Shown: piece after piece, positions 31,657 through 41,930 of the stretch
Position numbering within the stretch: position 1 is the stretch's first letter
Layout: every line of letters starts with the position of its first letter
Assembly (NCBI GenBank): GCA_963728765.1
Contig: CAVSKX010000005.1
Span: 186,001 to 250,000 of the forward strand
Reading direction: 5' to 3'
DNA length: 64,000 bases
DNA from: AC-32 sp963728765
Lineage (GTDB): Bacteria > Actinomycetota > Thermoleophilia > Gaiellales > Gaiellaceae
Position numbers and translations under genes: made by a program
The notes under the pieces: model-generated
The model's input: the letters and a program-made list of their open reading frames with translations, nothing else
The model's database searches: none
Told to the model about the DNA's origin: nothing

Positions 31657-32715
31657 TCAGGCGGCAGGATGCGGCTGGGCGCCGTAGGCGGGATACCGCT
31701 GACGTACTTCGTCCACGTACGCGCTCAGGCGGGACGCGAGCTCCGCGTCCTTGATCTCCAGCACGTTCTCCGCGTTCTTCTCGCCCGAGTGCGAGAGGTT
31801 GAACGAGCCCGCGAACACCGTGTCGTCGGCGACGACGATCTTCGCGTGCATGAAGTTGTGCAGGCTCCCGATCGCCCACGGCTCCGAGCGCTTCCCGCTG
31901 AAGGGCCCGGCCAAGACCTGTTCGAGCAGCGGGATCTTCCACGCCACGGTGCCGTTCTCCCGCCACTGCCCGAACACGTCGTCGACCTGCGTCGCGTCGA
32001 CGCAGCCCGCGATGTCGCCGCTTCCGTCGGCGATCCGCTGCGCCAAGATCCCGAGCACCGGCGCCGACGTGATCACCGGCGAGCAGACTCGCACTCGCTG
32101 CGCGTGCCCGATCTTCTTCGCGATCCGGGCCGTCAGCGCGTCGGCGAAGCCCGGCGTGAACCACGGCCGCACCTTCGTTCCGTCGACCTGAACGGCCCGT
32201 GGCTCGACAAAGCCGCTCCGCTCGACGTCGCCGTCCCGCCACAGCTCCTCGAAGTTCAGCTCGAACGCCTCCGCGAGCTCCACGGAGTCGACGGTGACGA
32301 CCACGTTCTCCTGCCGCGCCCACGAGTCGTCCGTCCAGTTCGTCGAGCCCGTCCAGAGCGACTCGCCGTCGCGCACGACGAACTTGTGGTGCATCAGGTC
32401 GGGGACGCCCGCGATCGCCTTCGCAGGCACGCCCAGCGACGCGATCAGCTCCGCATCCGGCTCCGGCGGCGGCGGCACCGGGATCGGGTTCGCATGGTCG
32501 ACGTTGTAGATGATCCGCACCGCCACACCGCGGCGGTGCGCCTCTCGCAGGGCCCCGCCGACCACCGAGGCCGTGTCCTCGCGCAGGTGGAAGTCGTACT
32601 GCGCCAGGTCGAGCGAGCGCTGCGCCGCGTCCAGGAACTCCGCGACATCGTGCGCGATCTCCGACGGCTGCTGGCCGCCGTCGGTCAGAGTGCGGATGCG
32701 GATGGAGGAGCTCAT
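31657..32715 (-). CDS. Phospholipase D-like (HKD) domain protein
   Basis: A 352-residue protein with two PLD half-sites. HHKFVVRDGESLWTGSTNWT near residue 110 and HAKIVVADDTVFAGSFNLSH near 289 each show HxKxxxxD, the phosphatidyltransfer/nuclease signature. The first about 50 residues (VAEFLDAAQRSLDLAQYDFH) match the start of cardiolipin-synthase or nuclease-type PLDs. There is no signal peptide or membrane helix, which favours a cytosolic nuclease or phosphodiesterase over a lipid synthase. ATG at 32715 (MSSSIRIRTL) gives the natural N-terminus; it overlaps the divergent gene's start by 14 nt. Confidence 0.88.
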   Translation of the reverse strand: MSSSIRIRTLTDGGQQPSEIAHDVAEFLDAAQRSLDLAQYDFHLREDTASVVGGALREAHRRGVAVRIIYNVDHANPIPVPPPPEPDAELIASLGVPAKAIAGVPDLMHHKFVVRDGESLWTGSTNWTDDSWARQENVVVTVDSVELAEAFELNFEELWRDGDVERSGFVEPRAVQVDGTKVRPWFTPGFADALTARIAKKIGHAQRVRVCSPVITSAPVLGILAQRIADGSGDIAGCVDATQVDDVFGQWRENGTVAWKIPLLEQVLAGPFSGKRSEPWAIGSLHNFMHAKIVVADDTVFAGSFNLSHSGEKNAENVLEIKDAELASRLSAYVDEVRQRYPAYGAQPHPAA

Positions 32716-33259
32716 CGAACGGTTGCGGCACGCGCGGATCGGCGCGACGTTCAACTTCTATCGTGACGGTGAGGGCGCCGCCGTGCGCCGCCAGCGGCTC
32801 CTCGCGTACCTCGAAGCCCGGCAGGAAGCATCGCTGCTGCTCGTCGGCGAGGCAGCCGGCTACCGCGGTGCGCGCGTCTCCGGGATCCCGTTCACCTCGG
32901 AGCGCCAACTGACCGGCACCGGCCCCGCCGAGGCCACGGCGACGATCGTCCACCGCGTCCTAACGGAGCTGGAGCTCGAGGAACGCGTTCTGCTGTGGAA
33001 CATCGTCCCGACTCACCCCGGCACCTCGACGTCCAACCGGCAGCCGAGGCGAGACGAGATTCGCGTCGGCCTCGAGTTTGCTCGGGAGCTCGCTCGGGGC
33101 CGCGGTGTGCTCGCCGTCGGCCGCGTCGCGGAGCAAGCTCTGGGTGCGCCCTACATCCGCCACCCGAGCCATGGCGGAGCCGCGGATTTCCGCGCGGGAC
33201 TGCTAGCATTCCGGCCCGGCGGACAGCGTGTCCGCCGTTTCAATGTCTCCGGTGCCTGA
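32702..33259 (+). CDS. Uracil-DNA glycosylase-family protein
   Basis: A 185-residue protein resembling the UDG superfamily: LLVGEAAGYRGARVSGIPFT near residue 43 corresponds to the GEAPG-type motif A with adjacent substrate loop, VLLWNIVPTHPG near 97 matches the NxVP segment, VGRVAEQAL near 140 and YIRHPSHGG near 151 to the HPS motif. It probably excises uracil or deaminated bases from DNA. Start is ATG 32702 or 32696; both lie within the divergent PLD start. The 3' end overlaps the rplM promoter and leader. Confidence 0.8.
   Translation: MEELIERLRHARIGATFNFYRDGEGAAVRRQRLLAYLEARQEASLLLVGEAAGYRGARVSGIPFTSERQLTGTGPAEATATIVHRVLTELELEERVLLWNIVPTHPGTSTSNRQPRRDEIRVGLEFARELARGRGVLAVGRVAEQALGAPYIRHPSHGGAADFRAGLLAFRPGGQRVRRFNVSGA
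33204..33240 (+). promoter_or_regulatory. rplM-rpsI promoter box and leader hairpin
   Basis: TAGCAT (33204-33209) is a -10 candidate. About 8 nt downstream a perfect 9-bp stem CGGCGGACA/TGTCCGCCG (33217-33225/33229-33237) is followed by TTT. The hairpin lies in the 5' leader of the ribosomal-protein operon, about 70 nt before rplM, where it could be a premature terminator or a binding site for autoregulation by L13, as is known for E. coli rplM (analogy only). Confidence 0.5.
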
Positions 33260-33305
33260 CTTCAGTCTGGCTCCGGCGAACAAGATCGACACGAACAAGA
33301 TCGAC

Positions 33306-33740
33306 ATGAAGACCTGGACTGCAAAGCCGGGCGAGGTCGAGCGCACGTGGTACCTCGTCGACGCGGAGGGAAAGACGCTGGGGCGTCTCGCTACGCAGAT
33401 CGCCGACATGCTGCGGGGCAAGGGCAAGCCGGAGTACACGCCACACGTCGACACCGGTGACTTCGTCGTCGTCGTGAACGCCGACAAGATCGCCGTCACC
33501 GGCAAGAAGCTCGACGACAAGCTGTACTACCGACACTCGGGCTACCCCGGCGGCCTGAAGAGCCGGCCGCTGCGCGACGAGCTCGAGCGCCGCCCGACCG
33601 AGGTGCTGCGCAAGGCCGTGAAGGGGATGCTTCCCCGCACCCGCCTCGCGCGGGCCCAGATACGCAAGCTGAAGATCTACGCAGGCCCCGAGCACCCGCA
33701 CGAGGCCCAGGCACCGAAGGAGCTGGAGGTGAACGCTTGA
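33306..33740 (+). CDS. rplM: 50S ribosomal protein L13
   Basis: Ribosomal protein L13 of 144 residues, binding 23S rRNA early in assembly. TWTAKPGEVERTWYLVDAEG, GKTLGRLATQIADMLRGKGK, VVVNADKIAVTGKK and HSGYPGGLKSRPL are the conserved segments; MLPRTRLARAQIRKLKIYAG is the family end. ATG 33306 is preferred, since upstream residues are not conserved and the leader hairpin lies there. It is paired with rpsI as in nearly all bacteria. Confidence 0.97.
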   Translation: MKTWTAKPGEVERTWYLVDAEGKTLGRLATQIADMLRGKGKPEYTPHVDTGDFVVVVNADKIAVTGKKLDDKLYYRHSGYPGGLKSRPLRDELERRPTEVLRKAVKGMLPRTRLARAQIRKLKIYAGPEHPHEAQAPKELEVNA

Positions 33741-33840
33741 CGAGGCGACGCTTGCGGCGCCGACATCAGGATGCGCAGGCTTTGGCTGTGCATCCGTCTG
33801 AAATGACCGACCCGAACCCTCCGACGTCAGAGGTGAACGT
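33741..33840 (+). other. rplM-rpsI spacer with a hairpin
   Basis: GGATGCGCAG (33769-33778) pairs with CTGTGCATCC (33786-33795), a 10-bp stem with one G-U pair and a 7-nt loop, in the 100-nt gap between the two ribosomal-protein genes. An 18-codon reading frame (33789-33842) ends by overlapping the rpsI start, but I see no support for it as a gene. The hairpin may be an mRNA processing or regulatory structure. Confidence 0.45.
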
Positions 33841-34233
33841 ATGAATCAGGCCCAGTACAAGGGCACGGGCAAGCGGAAGACGTCCGTAGCCCGCGTGATC
33901 CTGCGGCCCGGCGACGGGACGACCTGGTTCAACGGCCGCACGATCGAGGAGTACTTTCCGCGCGCGACGCACCGCGATGTGGCGATGGCGCCGCTCAAGG
34001 TCGCGGGCGTCGAAGGGACGTTCGACCTCCGTGTACGCGTGCACGGTGGCGGGCCGAGCGGACAGGCGGGCGCCGTCCGCCACGGCATCGCACGGGCGCT
34101 CGTCGACGCCGACCCGGAGCTGCGCGTGCCGCTAAAGCGGGCGGGCTTCCTGACGCGCGACGCGCGGATCGTCGAGCGCAAGAAGGCCGGCCTGCACAAG
34201 GCCCGCAAGGCGCCGCAGTTCTCCAAGCGCTAG
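33841..34233 (+). CDS. rpsI: 30S ribosomal protein S9
   Basis: Ribosomal protein S9, 130 residues, whose C-terminus reaches the P-site tRNA. QYKGTGKRKTSVARVILRPG near the start, TFDLRVRVHGGGPSGQAGAV in the middle, and the universal tail KKAGLHKARKAPQFSKR are present; the terminal Lys-Arg is conserved. AGAGGTGAACGT before the ATG is the ribosome binding site. Confidence 0.97.
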   Translation: MNQAQYKGTGKRKTSVARVILRPGDGTTWFNGRTIEEYFPRATHRDVAMAPLKVAGVEGTFDLRVRVHGGGPSGQAGAVRHGIARALVDADPELRVPLKRAGFLTRDARIVERKKAGLHKARKAPQFSKR

Positions 34234-34282
34234 CGCCGTCCGGGACAGTCGCGAGGTTGCGCTCCGTTGCGCCTCTGTCACC

Positions 34283-37084
34283 ATGCAGGGCGGGGGCACG
34301 ATGCCGAGCGAGATCGTCGGCCGCGACGAGGAGGTCGCCTCCGTGCGCGCCTTCGTCGAAGGAGCAGCGGAGCGGCCCGCCGCGCTCGTGCTCGAGGGAG
34401 AGGCCGGCGTCGGGAAGTCGACGCTATGGCTCGCGGGCGTGGAGCACGCGCGCGCCGAGGGGCTGCAGGTTCTCGTCTCCCGGCCCGCCGAGGCCGAGCG
34501 TGATCTCCCGCACGTCGCGCTCGCCGATCTCCTCGAAGACGTGGTTGACGACGTGCTGCCCGCGCTGCCTGCGCCGCGGCGGCGCGCGCTGGAGCTCGCG
34601 CTCCTCCACGCCGACCGGAGCGACGAGACCGTGGATGCTCGCGCTCTTGCCGTCGCCACGCGCACCGTGCTCGAGCTGCTCGCGGACGAGCAGCCCGTGC
34701 TCGTCGCGATCGACGACGTGCAATGGCTCGACGCATCGTCCGCGCGCGTGCTGGCCTTCGCGCTGCGCCGGATTGGAGAAGTGAGGCTCCAGCTGCTGCT
34801 GACGAGGCGTCTCGGCGACGGCTCCTTCGCGGCGGGCGTCGAGGAGGCGCTCGGCCCCGGTCGTGTCGACCGCCTCGGCGTCCGGCCGCTCAGCATGGGC
34901 GCGATCCAACGGCTGCTGCACGTGCGGCTCGGGACGACGTTTCCGCGGCCGCTGCTCGTCCGGCTCCACGAAGGCTCGGGCGGGAATCCGTTCTACGCGC
35001 TCGAGCTCGGGCGCGCGCTCGCCGCGGAGCCGCCGGGCGATCCCACGGAGCCGCTTCCGGTTCCCGAGAGCCTGGAGGGCGTGGCCCGCGAGCGTCTCGC
35101 CGGCCTCCAGGCGACGACGCGAGCGGCCCTGGCCGTGATCGCCGCGGGCGGTCGGGCGCCGGCGGAGCTGCTTCGTGCCGCCGGCGTGGCGGACGAGGCG
35201 CTCGAGCCGGCATTCACGGCCCGTGTGATCGAGCCGCGGCACGGCGTCGTCACGTTCACGCACCCGCTGCTCGCCTCGGCGCTCTACGGCGACCTGACGC
35301 CGGCGGAGCGCGAGCGCGCTCACGCTCTCCTCGCAAAGGTCGTCGACGACCCGCTTGCGCGAGCGCGACACCTCGCGCTCGCGGCGAGCGCGCCGGACGA
35401 GCAGGTCGCCGCGGCGGTCGAGGGTGCGGCATCGGCTGCCGCCGCGCAGGCCGCGAACGTCGCCGCCGCGGAGCTCGGCGCGCATGCGGTTCGCCTCACA
35501 CCGCCCGACGAGGGCGCGGCCCGCCACCGCCGCGCCGTCGCCGCCGTCGGCCTGCACCTGCTTGCCGGCGACGCGGGCCGCGCACGGGCCGACGCCGAAC
35601 GCCTCCTGGCGGAGCCTCTCGCGCCGGGGCAGCGCGCCGACGTCCTGCTCGCCCTCAGCGACGTCGAGGAAACCGGGTTCCCTGAGCGGGCGATCGCCTT
35701 GCGCAAAGAAGCGCTCGCCGCCGTCGGGCCCGAGCCAGCCGTGCAGGCGTCGATTCACACCTGGCTGGCCTGGCGTGTCCGCTCCACCGACGGCCTGGCC
35801 GCGGCGGAAGCGCACGCGCGAACGGCCCTCGCGCTCGCCGAGCGCGTCGGCGACGATGGCCTGCGCGCGGGCGCGCTCAGCGTCCTGAACCGTCTCCGCT
35901 TCAACGCCGGAGCGCCCGACGCACTCGACCTGGCCGAGCAGGCCCTCGACGCCGCGGCGGCCTCCGGTCGCCGCGAGCGACGCGACGAGGCGTCGTTCGA
36001 CCTGGCGCACGCGCTTCTCTGGTCGTCGCAGCTCGATCGTGCCAGGACGCTGCTCGAGCGCATGTGCGCCGAGCTGAGCCTGCGGGACGAGGTCGCGACG
36101 GGCGAGGCTCTGTGGTACCTCAGCCTCGTGGAGCTGGGCGCGGGTCGGCTCGCGGCGGCGGCCGAGCACGCCGACCGGCAGCGCGAGCTCGGCCGCCTCT
36201 ATGTGACTGACGAGCGGGAGAATGCCCTCGCAATCTGGGTCGTGGCGCGCGTCGCGGCTCATCGTGGCGAGCTCGAGCGCGCGCGGGAGCTCGCCGAGCG
36301 GAGCCTGGCGCTCGCGGCCGGGCAGCCGCAGCTCGTCGCCGGCCAGGAGGGCGTCCTCGGGCTCGTGTCCGCCTGGTCCGGCCGGCCGGCCGACGCGGTC
36401 GAGCACTTCTCGGTCGCGGACGAGCTCAGGCACGAGCTGGGCGTCCGCTCACCGGGCATGTACTGGTGGCGAGCGGAACAGGTCGAAGCGCTGCTCGAGC
36501 TCGGTCGGGTCGACGCCGCGGTCGCGCTGCTCGAGGCGTGGGAGGCGGACGCGACGCGGCTCGGTCTCGACTCGGTTCTCGCCCAGGCGACCCGCTGCCG
36601 TGGTCTCGTCGCGGCTGCCCGCGGGGACGTCGACGAAGGGACGGCCGTCCTCGAGCAAGCGATCGCGCAGCACGGTGCCGTCGGTGACCCGTTCGGCCGC
36701 GCCCGCGCGCTGCTCGCGCTCGGAGCCCTCAGGCGCCGCGGGCGCCAGAAGCGCGCGGCGCGCGAGGCGATCGACGCGGCGGTCGAGGCATTCGAGGCGA
36801 TCGGCGCCGCCGGGTGGGCCGCGAAGGCGCGCTCCGAGCTGGGGCGTATCGGCGGTCGCGTCCGCGAGCCGGGGCTGACCGCGGCCGAGCGCCGGGTCGC
36901 CGCGCTCGTCGCCGAGGGACGGACGAACCGAGAGGTCGCGGCGGCGCTGTTCCTGGGCGAGCGAACAGTCGAGACGCACCTCTCGCACGTGTACGCGAAG
37001 CTGGGCGTGCGGTCGCGATCCGAGCTCGCGCGAACCTACCGGCCGGACGAGCAAAGTTCAGGGGGTCTCACGATTTCAAGCTGA
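34283..37084 (+). CDS. LuxR-family regulator with N-terminal AAA-type ATPase (LAL/MalT-like)
   Basis: A 933-residue signal-transducing regulator. Residues 1-250 form the ATPase: EIVGRDEEVASVRAF, Walker A GEAGVGKSTLW, Walker B VLVAIDDVQWLD. The middle about 550 residues are helical repeats resembling TPR/MalT-type sensor repeats (many Ala/Leu/Glu heptads). The end is a LuxR helix-turn-helix: LTAAERRVAALVAEGRTNRE and RTVETHLSHVYAKLGVRSRS. Large LuxR regulators (LAL) are frequent in actinobacteria and often sit next to the genes they control. The haloperoxidase-like gene and the small gene downstream are candidates. An alternative start at 34301 has a better ribosome binding site. Confidence 0.92.
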   Translation: MQGGGTMPSEIVGRDEEVASVRAFVEGAAERPAALVLEGEAGVGKSTLWLAGVEHARAEGLQVLVSRPAEAERDLPHVALADLLEDVVDDVLPALPAPRRRALELALLHADRSDETVDARALAVATRTVLELLADEQPVLVAIDDVQWLDASSARVLAFALRRIGEVRLQLLLTRRLGDGSFAAGVEEALGPGRVDRLGVRPLSMGAIQRLLHVRLGTTFPRPLLVRLHEGSGGNPFYALELGRALAAEPPGDPTEPLPVPESLEGVARERLAGLQATTRAALAVIAAGGRAPAELLRAAGVADEALEPAFTARVIEPRHGVVTFTHPLLASALYGDLTPAERERAHALLAKVVDDPLARARHLALAASAPDEQVAAAVEGAASAAAAQAANVAAAELGAHAVRLTPPDEGAARHRRAVAAVGLHLLAGDAGRARADAERLLAEPLAPGQRADVLLALSDVEETGFPERAIALRKEALAAVGPEPAVQASIHTWLAWRVRSTDGLAAAEAHARTALALAERVGDDGLRAGALSVLNRLRFNAGAPDALDLAEQALDAAAASGRRERRDEASFDLAHALLWSSQLDRARTLLERMCAELSLRDEVATGEALWYLSLVELGAGRLAAAAEHADRQRELGRLYVTDERENALAIWVVARVAAHRGELERARELAERSLALAAGQPQLVAGQEGVLGLVSAWSGRPADAVEHFSVADELRHELGVRSPGMYWWRAEQVEALLELGRVDAAVALLEAWEADATRLGLDSVLAQATRCRGLVAAARGDVDEGTAVLEQAIAQHGAVGDPFGRARALLALGALRRRGRQKRAAREAIDAAVEAFEAIGAAGWAAKARSELGRIGGRVREPGLTAAERRVAALVAEGRTNREVAAALFLGERTVETHLSHVYAKLGVRSRSELARTYRPDEQSSGGLTISS

Positions 37085-37108
37085 GGCTCGCGCCGTAGCG
37101 TCGGTCGC

Positions 37109-37381
37109 GTGCCGAAGTACCTCGTCGAGACCTTTCTCGCACGTGGCGCAGCAGGAGAGCGCCAGGCGCGAGAGCGGCGCGCGTGCTCGGCCGCCGAGGC
37201 GATGACGCTGGAGGGGACGAGCGTCTGCTTCGAAGGATCGATCCACGTCCCCGAGGACGAGGTCTGCTTCTTCACGTTCGCGGCTCCCTGCGGCCGTGAT
37301 GCCGCCGTCGTGGCTCATCGCGCCGCGCTGGAGCCGCTCCGCGTCGTCGAGGCGATCGAATCGCGAAAGGAGAGATCGTGA
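37109..37381 (+). CDS. DUF4242-like small protein
   Basis: A 90-residue protein: KYLVETFLARGAAGE at the start and VCFEGSIHVPEDEVCFFTFAAP in the middle resemble the DUF4242/nickel-binding-type family, whose members start PxYLVE and have a conserved SxV(S/P)EDxxxCxxxAP core. The family's function is not established. A TAGCGT box ends 7 nt before the GTG. The stop overlaps the haloperoxidase start by 4 nt, so the two are translationally coupled. Confidence 0.65.
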   Translation: MPKYLVETFLARGAAGERQARERRACSAAEAMTLEGTSVCFEGSIHVPEDEVCFFTFAAPCGRDAAVVAHRAALEPLRVVEAIESRKERS

Positions 37382-38712
37382 AATCGAAATTCGCCCTTCT
37401 AGCTGTTCTTCTCGGCGCGCTCGCGTTCGTCGGTGCAGGGCCGAGCGCCGGAGCACCCGCGACGCAGTGCGTGGGGTACCCCGCCGCGCAAACGCCCGTC
37501 GCCTTCTGGAGCACCGAGGCGCGCTGCGCGATCGTCCCCGCCGGGCCCGGCGGTGTCTTCGGGCCGGAGAACTTCGGCAACAAGTTCCCCGGCGAGGCTG
37601 CTGTCTACATGGGCATCGTCCACGCCGCGATCTTCGACGCGGCGGTCGCGATCGAGGGCGGCTACCGGCCCTACGCTCCCACGCCGCGAGCGCCGGCGGA
37701 CACGTCACCCGAGGCCGCGGTCGCGACGGCCGCCTACGGCACGCTGATCGGCCTGCAGCCTGCGCTCGGGCTCACGGCGAGCCAACTTGCGTTCCTCGAC
37801 GGCGACTACGCCGCTTACCTCGCGTCCGTCCCGGACGACGCGGCGAAGCTGAACGGGATCGCGGTCGGAGCGCAGGCCGCCCAGGCGGTGCTCGCCCGGC
37901 GGGCGAACGACGGCCGCGGGTGCAGCACGACGCTGCAGGACCTCGGCCAGCCGGCGCCGGGGCCGGGTGTCTGGCAGCCGAACGCAACGGGCCCGGTCCT
38001 CGGGCTCTGCCTCCCGGGCATGCGGCCGCTCGCGCTCCGGAGCGCGTCGCAGTTTCGCCCCGGACCGCCCTACCGGCTCACCAGCCGGGCGTACGCCGCC
38101 GACTTCGACCAGGTGAAGGAGCTCGGCCGCGACACGAGCACGAGCAGGACGCCCGAGCAGACCGCGGAGGCGAAATTCTGGACCGACCACGACATCCGTC
38201 AGTGGAACGACGGGATGCTTCGGCTCGCGGCCGATCGCGGCCTCGACCTCGTCCAGACCGCGCGGATGCTGGCGATGGCGCACGTCGCCGGCGGGGACGC
38301 GATGATCGGCTGCTTCGACGCCAAGTACCACTACTGGTTCTGGCGCCCCTTCCAGGCGATTCCGCAGGCGGACACCGACGGGAACCCGGCCACGCTCGCC
38401 GATCCGAGCTGGCTGCCGCTCAGCGCGACGCCGAACTTCCCGGAGTATCCGTCGGCGCACGCGTGCCACAGCGAGGCGGTCGTGCGGGCCCTGCAGTCGT
38501 TCTTCGGCACCGACAGGGTGCCGTTCTCGCTCGACAGCAGGATCACCCACGCGACGAGGCAGTACGAGCGCCTGCACGAGGTGGTCGACGACGTCGACGC
38601 AGCACGCGTGCTCGTCGGCTTCCACTTCTTCAACTCGGACCTCCACGGTTCGAAGCTCGGTCGCAGGGTTGGCGAGTACGTCGCCGACCACTACTTCCGG
38701 CCGACCCGCTGA
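37378..38712 (+). CDS. Secreted vanadium-dependent haloperoxidase/PAP2-superfamily protein
   Basis: A 444-residue exported protein. Signal peptide to about residue 26 (ALLAVLLGALAFVGAGPSAG). The C-terminal half carries the vanadate/phosphate pocket: KYHYWFWRPFQAI (first Lys-Arg motif), EYPSAHACHSE (SAH motif with the acid-base His), and AARVLVGFHFFNSD near 420 for the last Arg...His motif. Such proteins bind vanadate and oxidise halides, or act as phosphatases. The mature part has five cysteines. It may be exported to halogenate or detoxify outside the cell. Coupled to a DUF4242-like gene and downstream of a LuxR regulator. Confidence 0.85.
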   Translation: MKSKFALLAVLLGALAFVGAGPSAGAPATQCVGYPAAQTPVAFWSTEARCAIVPAGPGGVFGPENFGNKFPGEAAVYMGIVHAAIFDAAVAIEGGYRPYAPTPRAPADTSPEAAVATAAYGTLIGLQPALGLTASQLAFLDGDYAAYLASVPDDAAKLNGIAVGAQAAQAVLARRANDGRGCSTTLQDLGQPAPGPGVWQPNATGPVLGLCLPGMRPLALRSASQFRPGPPYRLTSRAYAADFDQVKELGRDTSTSRTPEQTAEAKFWTDHDIRQWNDGMLRLAADRGLDLVQTARMLAMAHVAGGDAMIGCFDAKYHYWFWRPFQAIPQADTDGNPATLADPSWLPLSATPNFPEYPSAHACHSEAVVRALQSFFGTDRVPFSLDSRITHATRQYERLHEVVDDVDAARVLVGFHFFNSDLHGSKLGRRVGEYVADHYFRPTR

Positions 38713-38763
38713 CGCTCCAGGGCACGGCGGCGCAACCCGCCCCGCAGGGTAGGCTGCGCCGCC

Positions 38764-40032
38764 GTGCCCAGGCGGTATTTCGGAACTGACGGTGTGCGGG
38801 GGGTCGTCGGGGAGGACCTGACGACTGACCTGGTGGAGCGGTTCGGCCGCGCTGCGACTCTCTGGTCGAAGGGCGGCCGCGTCTTCGTCGGCCGCGACAC
38901 GCGCGCCTCGGGCGAGGAGCTCGAGGAGGCCTTCGGCCGCGGTGTCGTCTTGGCGGGCGGGAACGCGGTCCTGGCCGGGGTGCTGCCGACTCCCGCCGTC
39001 GCGCTGCTCGCGCTCGACCTCGGAGCCGTCATCTCGGCCTCGCACAACCCCCCCGAGTACAACGGCGTCAAGCTCTTCGACGGCGAGGGCCGCAAGCTGA
39101 CCGACGCGGCCGAGGAGGAGATCGAGGCGCTCCTGAGCGAAGACGGACCACCGAGTGACGGAGGCCGGGTCGACCACGTCGGCGTCGCGACGGAGAGCTA
39201 CCTCGAGCACATCGTCGAGCGGTTCGGCAGCGACCTGTCGGGGCTGAAGATCGTCGTCGACTGCGCGAACGGCGCCTACTCCGGGATCGCCCCGAAGGCG
39301 TTCGAGCAGCTCGGCGCACAGGTGAGCACGATCGGCTCGGACCCCGACGGCACGAATATCAACGTCGGCTGCGGCGCGACTGATCTCGAATCGTTGCAGC
39401 GGGCCGTCACCGGCGCCGGCGCCGACCTCGGTATCGCCTTCGACGGGGACGGCGACCGGATGCTGGCCGTCGACGCGAGCGGCCAGGTGGTGGACGGCGA
39501 CCAGATCCTCGCGATCCTGATGCTGCACCTCGAGGTCGAGCTCGTCGCGGTGACGGTGATGGCGAACCTCGGCCTGCACCGCCTCGCGGAGGAGCACGGC
39601 ATCCGGGTCGTCACCACGGACGTCGGCGACCGCTACGTGCTCGAGGCGCTGCGCCGGGAGGGCGGACTCCTGGGCGGCGAGCAGTCCGGCCACCTCATCT
39701 ACCTGCGCGACCACGTCACCGGCGATGGGCTCGCTGCGGCGCTGCTGCTGTGCGCCGCGCTCGAGGGCCACAGCCTCGAGCGAGCGGCCGCAGTGTTGCG
39801 GCGCTTTCCGCAGGCCAAGGAGAACATCAGGGTCGGCCGCAAAGACCTCCCGCAGCCGTTGCTCGACGAGGTGGAGCACCTGAACACGCGCCTGGACGGC
39901 AAAGGCCGTGTACTGGTGCGGCCTTCGGGGACGGAACCGGTGATTCGCGTGCTCGCGGAAGCGGAAACTCGGTCGGAAGCCGAAGAAGCCTGTGGTACCA
40001 TCTCCGCTCTCGTGAGACGAGAGCTCGGCTGA
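38764..40032 (+). CDS. glmM: Phosphoglucosamine mutase
   Basis: GlmM interconverts GlcN-6-P and GlcN-1-P, feeding UDP-GlcNAc synthesis. The 422-residue protein has RYFGTDGVRGVVGEDLT at the start, the phosphorylated Ser in VISASHNPPEYNGVKLF near residue 92, the magnesium loop FDGDGDRML near 228, and the sugar-phosphate loop RPSGTEPVIRVLAEA at the end. A TAGGCT box lies 8 nt before the GTG. It directly precedes glmS, the previous enzyme of the pathway; the glmS promoter lies in its last codons. Confidence 0.96.
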   Translation: MPRRYFGTDGVRGVVGEDLTTDLVERFGRAATLWSKGGRVFVGRDTRASGEELEEAFGRGVVLAGGNAVLAGVLPTPAVALLALDLGAVISASHNPPEYNGVKLFDGEGRKLTDAAEEEIEALLSEDGPPSDGGRVDHVGVATESYLEHIVERFGSDLSGLKIVVDCANGAYSGIAPKAFEQLGAQVSTIGSDPDGTNINVGCGATDLESLQRAVTGAGADLGIAFDGDGDRMLAVDASGQVVDGDQILAILMLHLEVELVAVTVMANLGLHRLAEEHGIRVVTTDVGDRYVLEALRREGGLLGGEQSGHLIYLRDHVTGDGLAAALLLCAALEGHSLERAAAVLRRFPQAKENIRVGRKDLPQPLLDEVEHLNTRLDGKGRVLVRPSGTEPVIRVLAEAETRSEAEEACGTISALVRRELG

Positions 40033-40080
40033 CCTGGCCCGACGAGGGGTCGGGAGAGCAGCCGGGCCTTTCGCGTCTTA
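39996..40080 (+). promoter_or_regulatory. glmS promoter and structured leader, possible attenuator
   Basis: TACCAT (39996-40001), inside the end of glmM, is a -10 candidate. CTCTCGT/ACGAGAG (40007-40013/40017-40023) forms a first hairpin; CGGCTG/CAGCCG (40026-40031/40059-40064) encloses CCCGAC/GTCGGG (40038-40043/40049-40054). GGCCC (40036-40040) can alternatively pair with GGGCC (40064-40068), just ahead of TTT. AAGGGGGAG follows as the ribosome binding site. The layout mirrors that upstream of guaB3. It is not the glmS ribozyme, whose core I do not find. Confidence 0.5.
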
Positions 40081-40094
40081 AAGGGGGAGTCGGC

Positions 40095-41927
<1,833 letters not shown>

Positions 41928-41930
41928 CCC

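Noticed and set aside
33789..33842. 18-codon leader peptide before rpsI
   Set aside because: Only a chance short frame ending at the rpsI start; no codon pattern or ribosome binding site of its own.
40036..40068. glmS ribozyme before glmS
   Set aside because: The conserved ribozyme core and its cleavage context are not present; only simple nested hairpins are seen.
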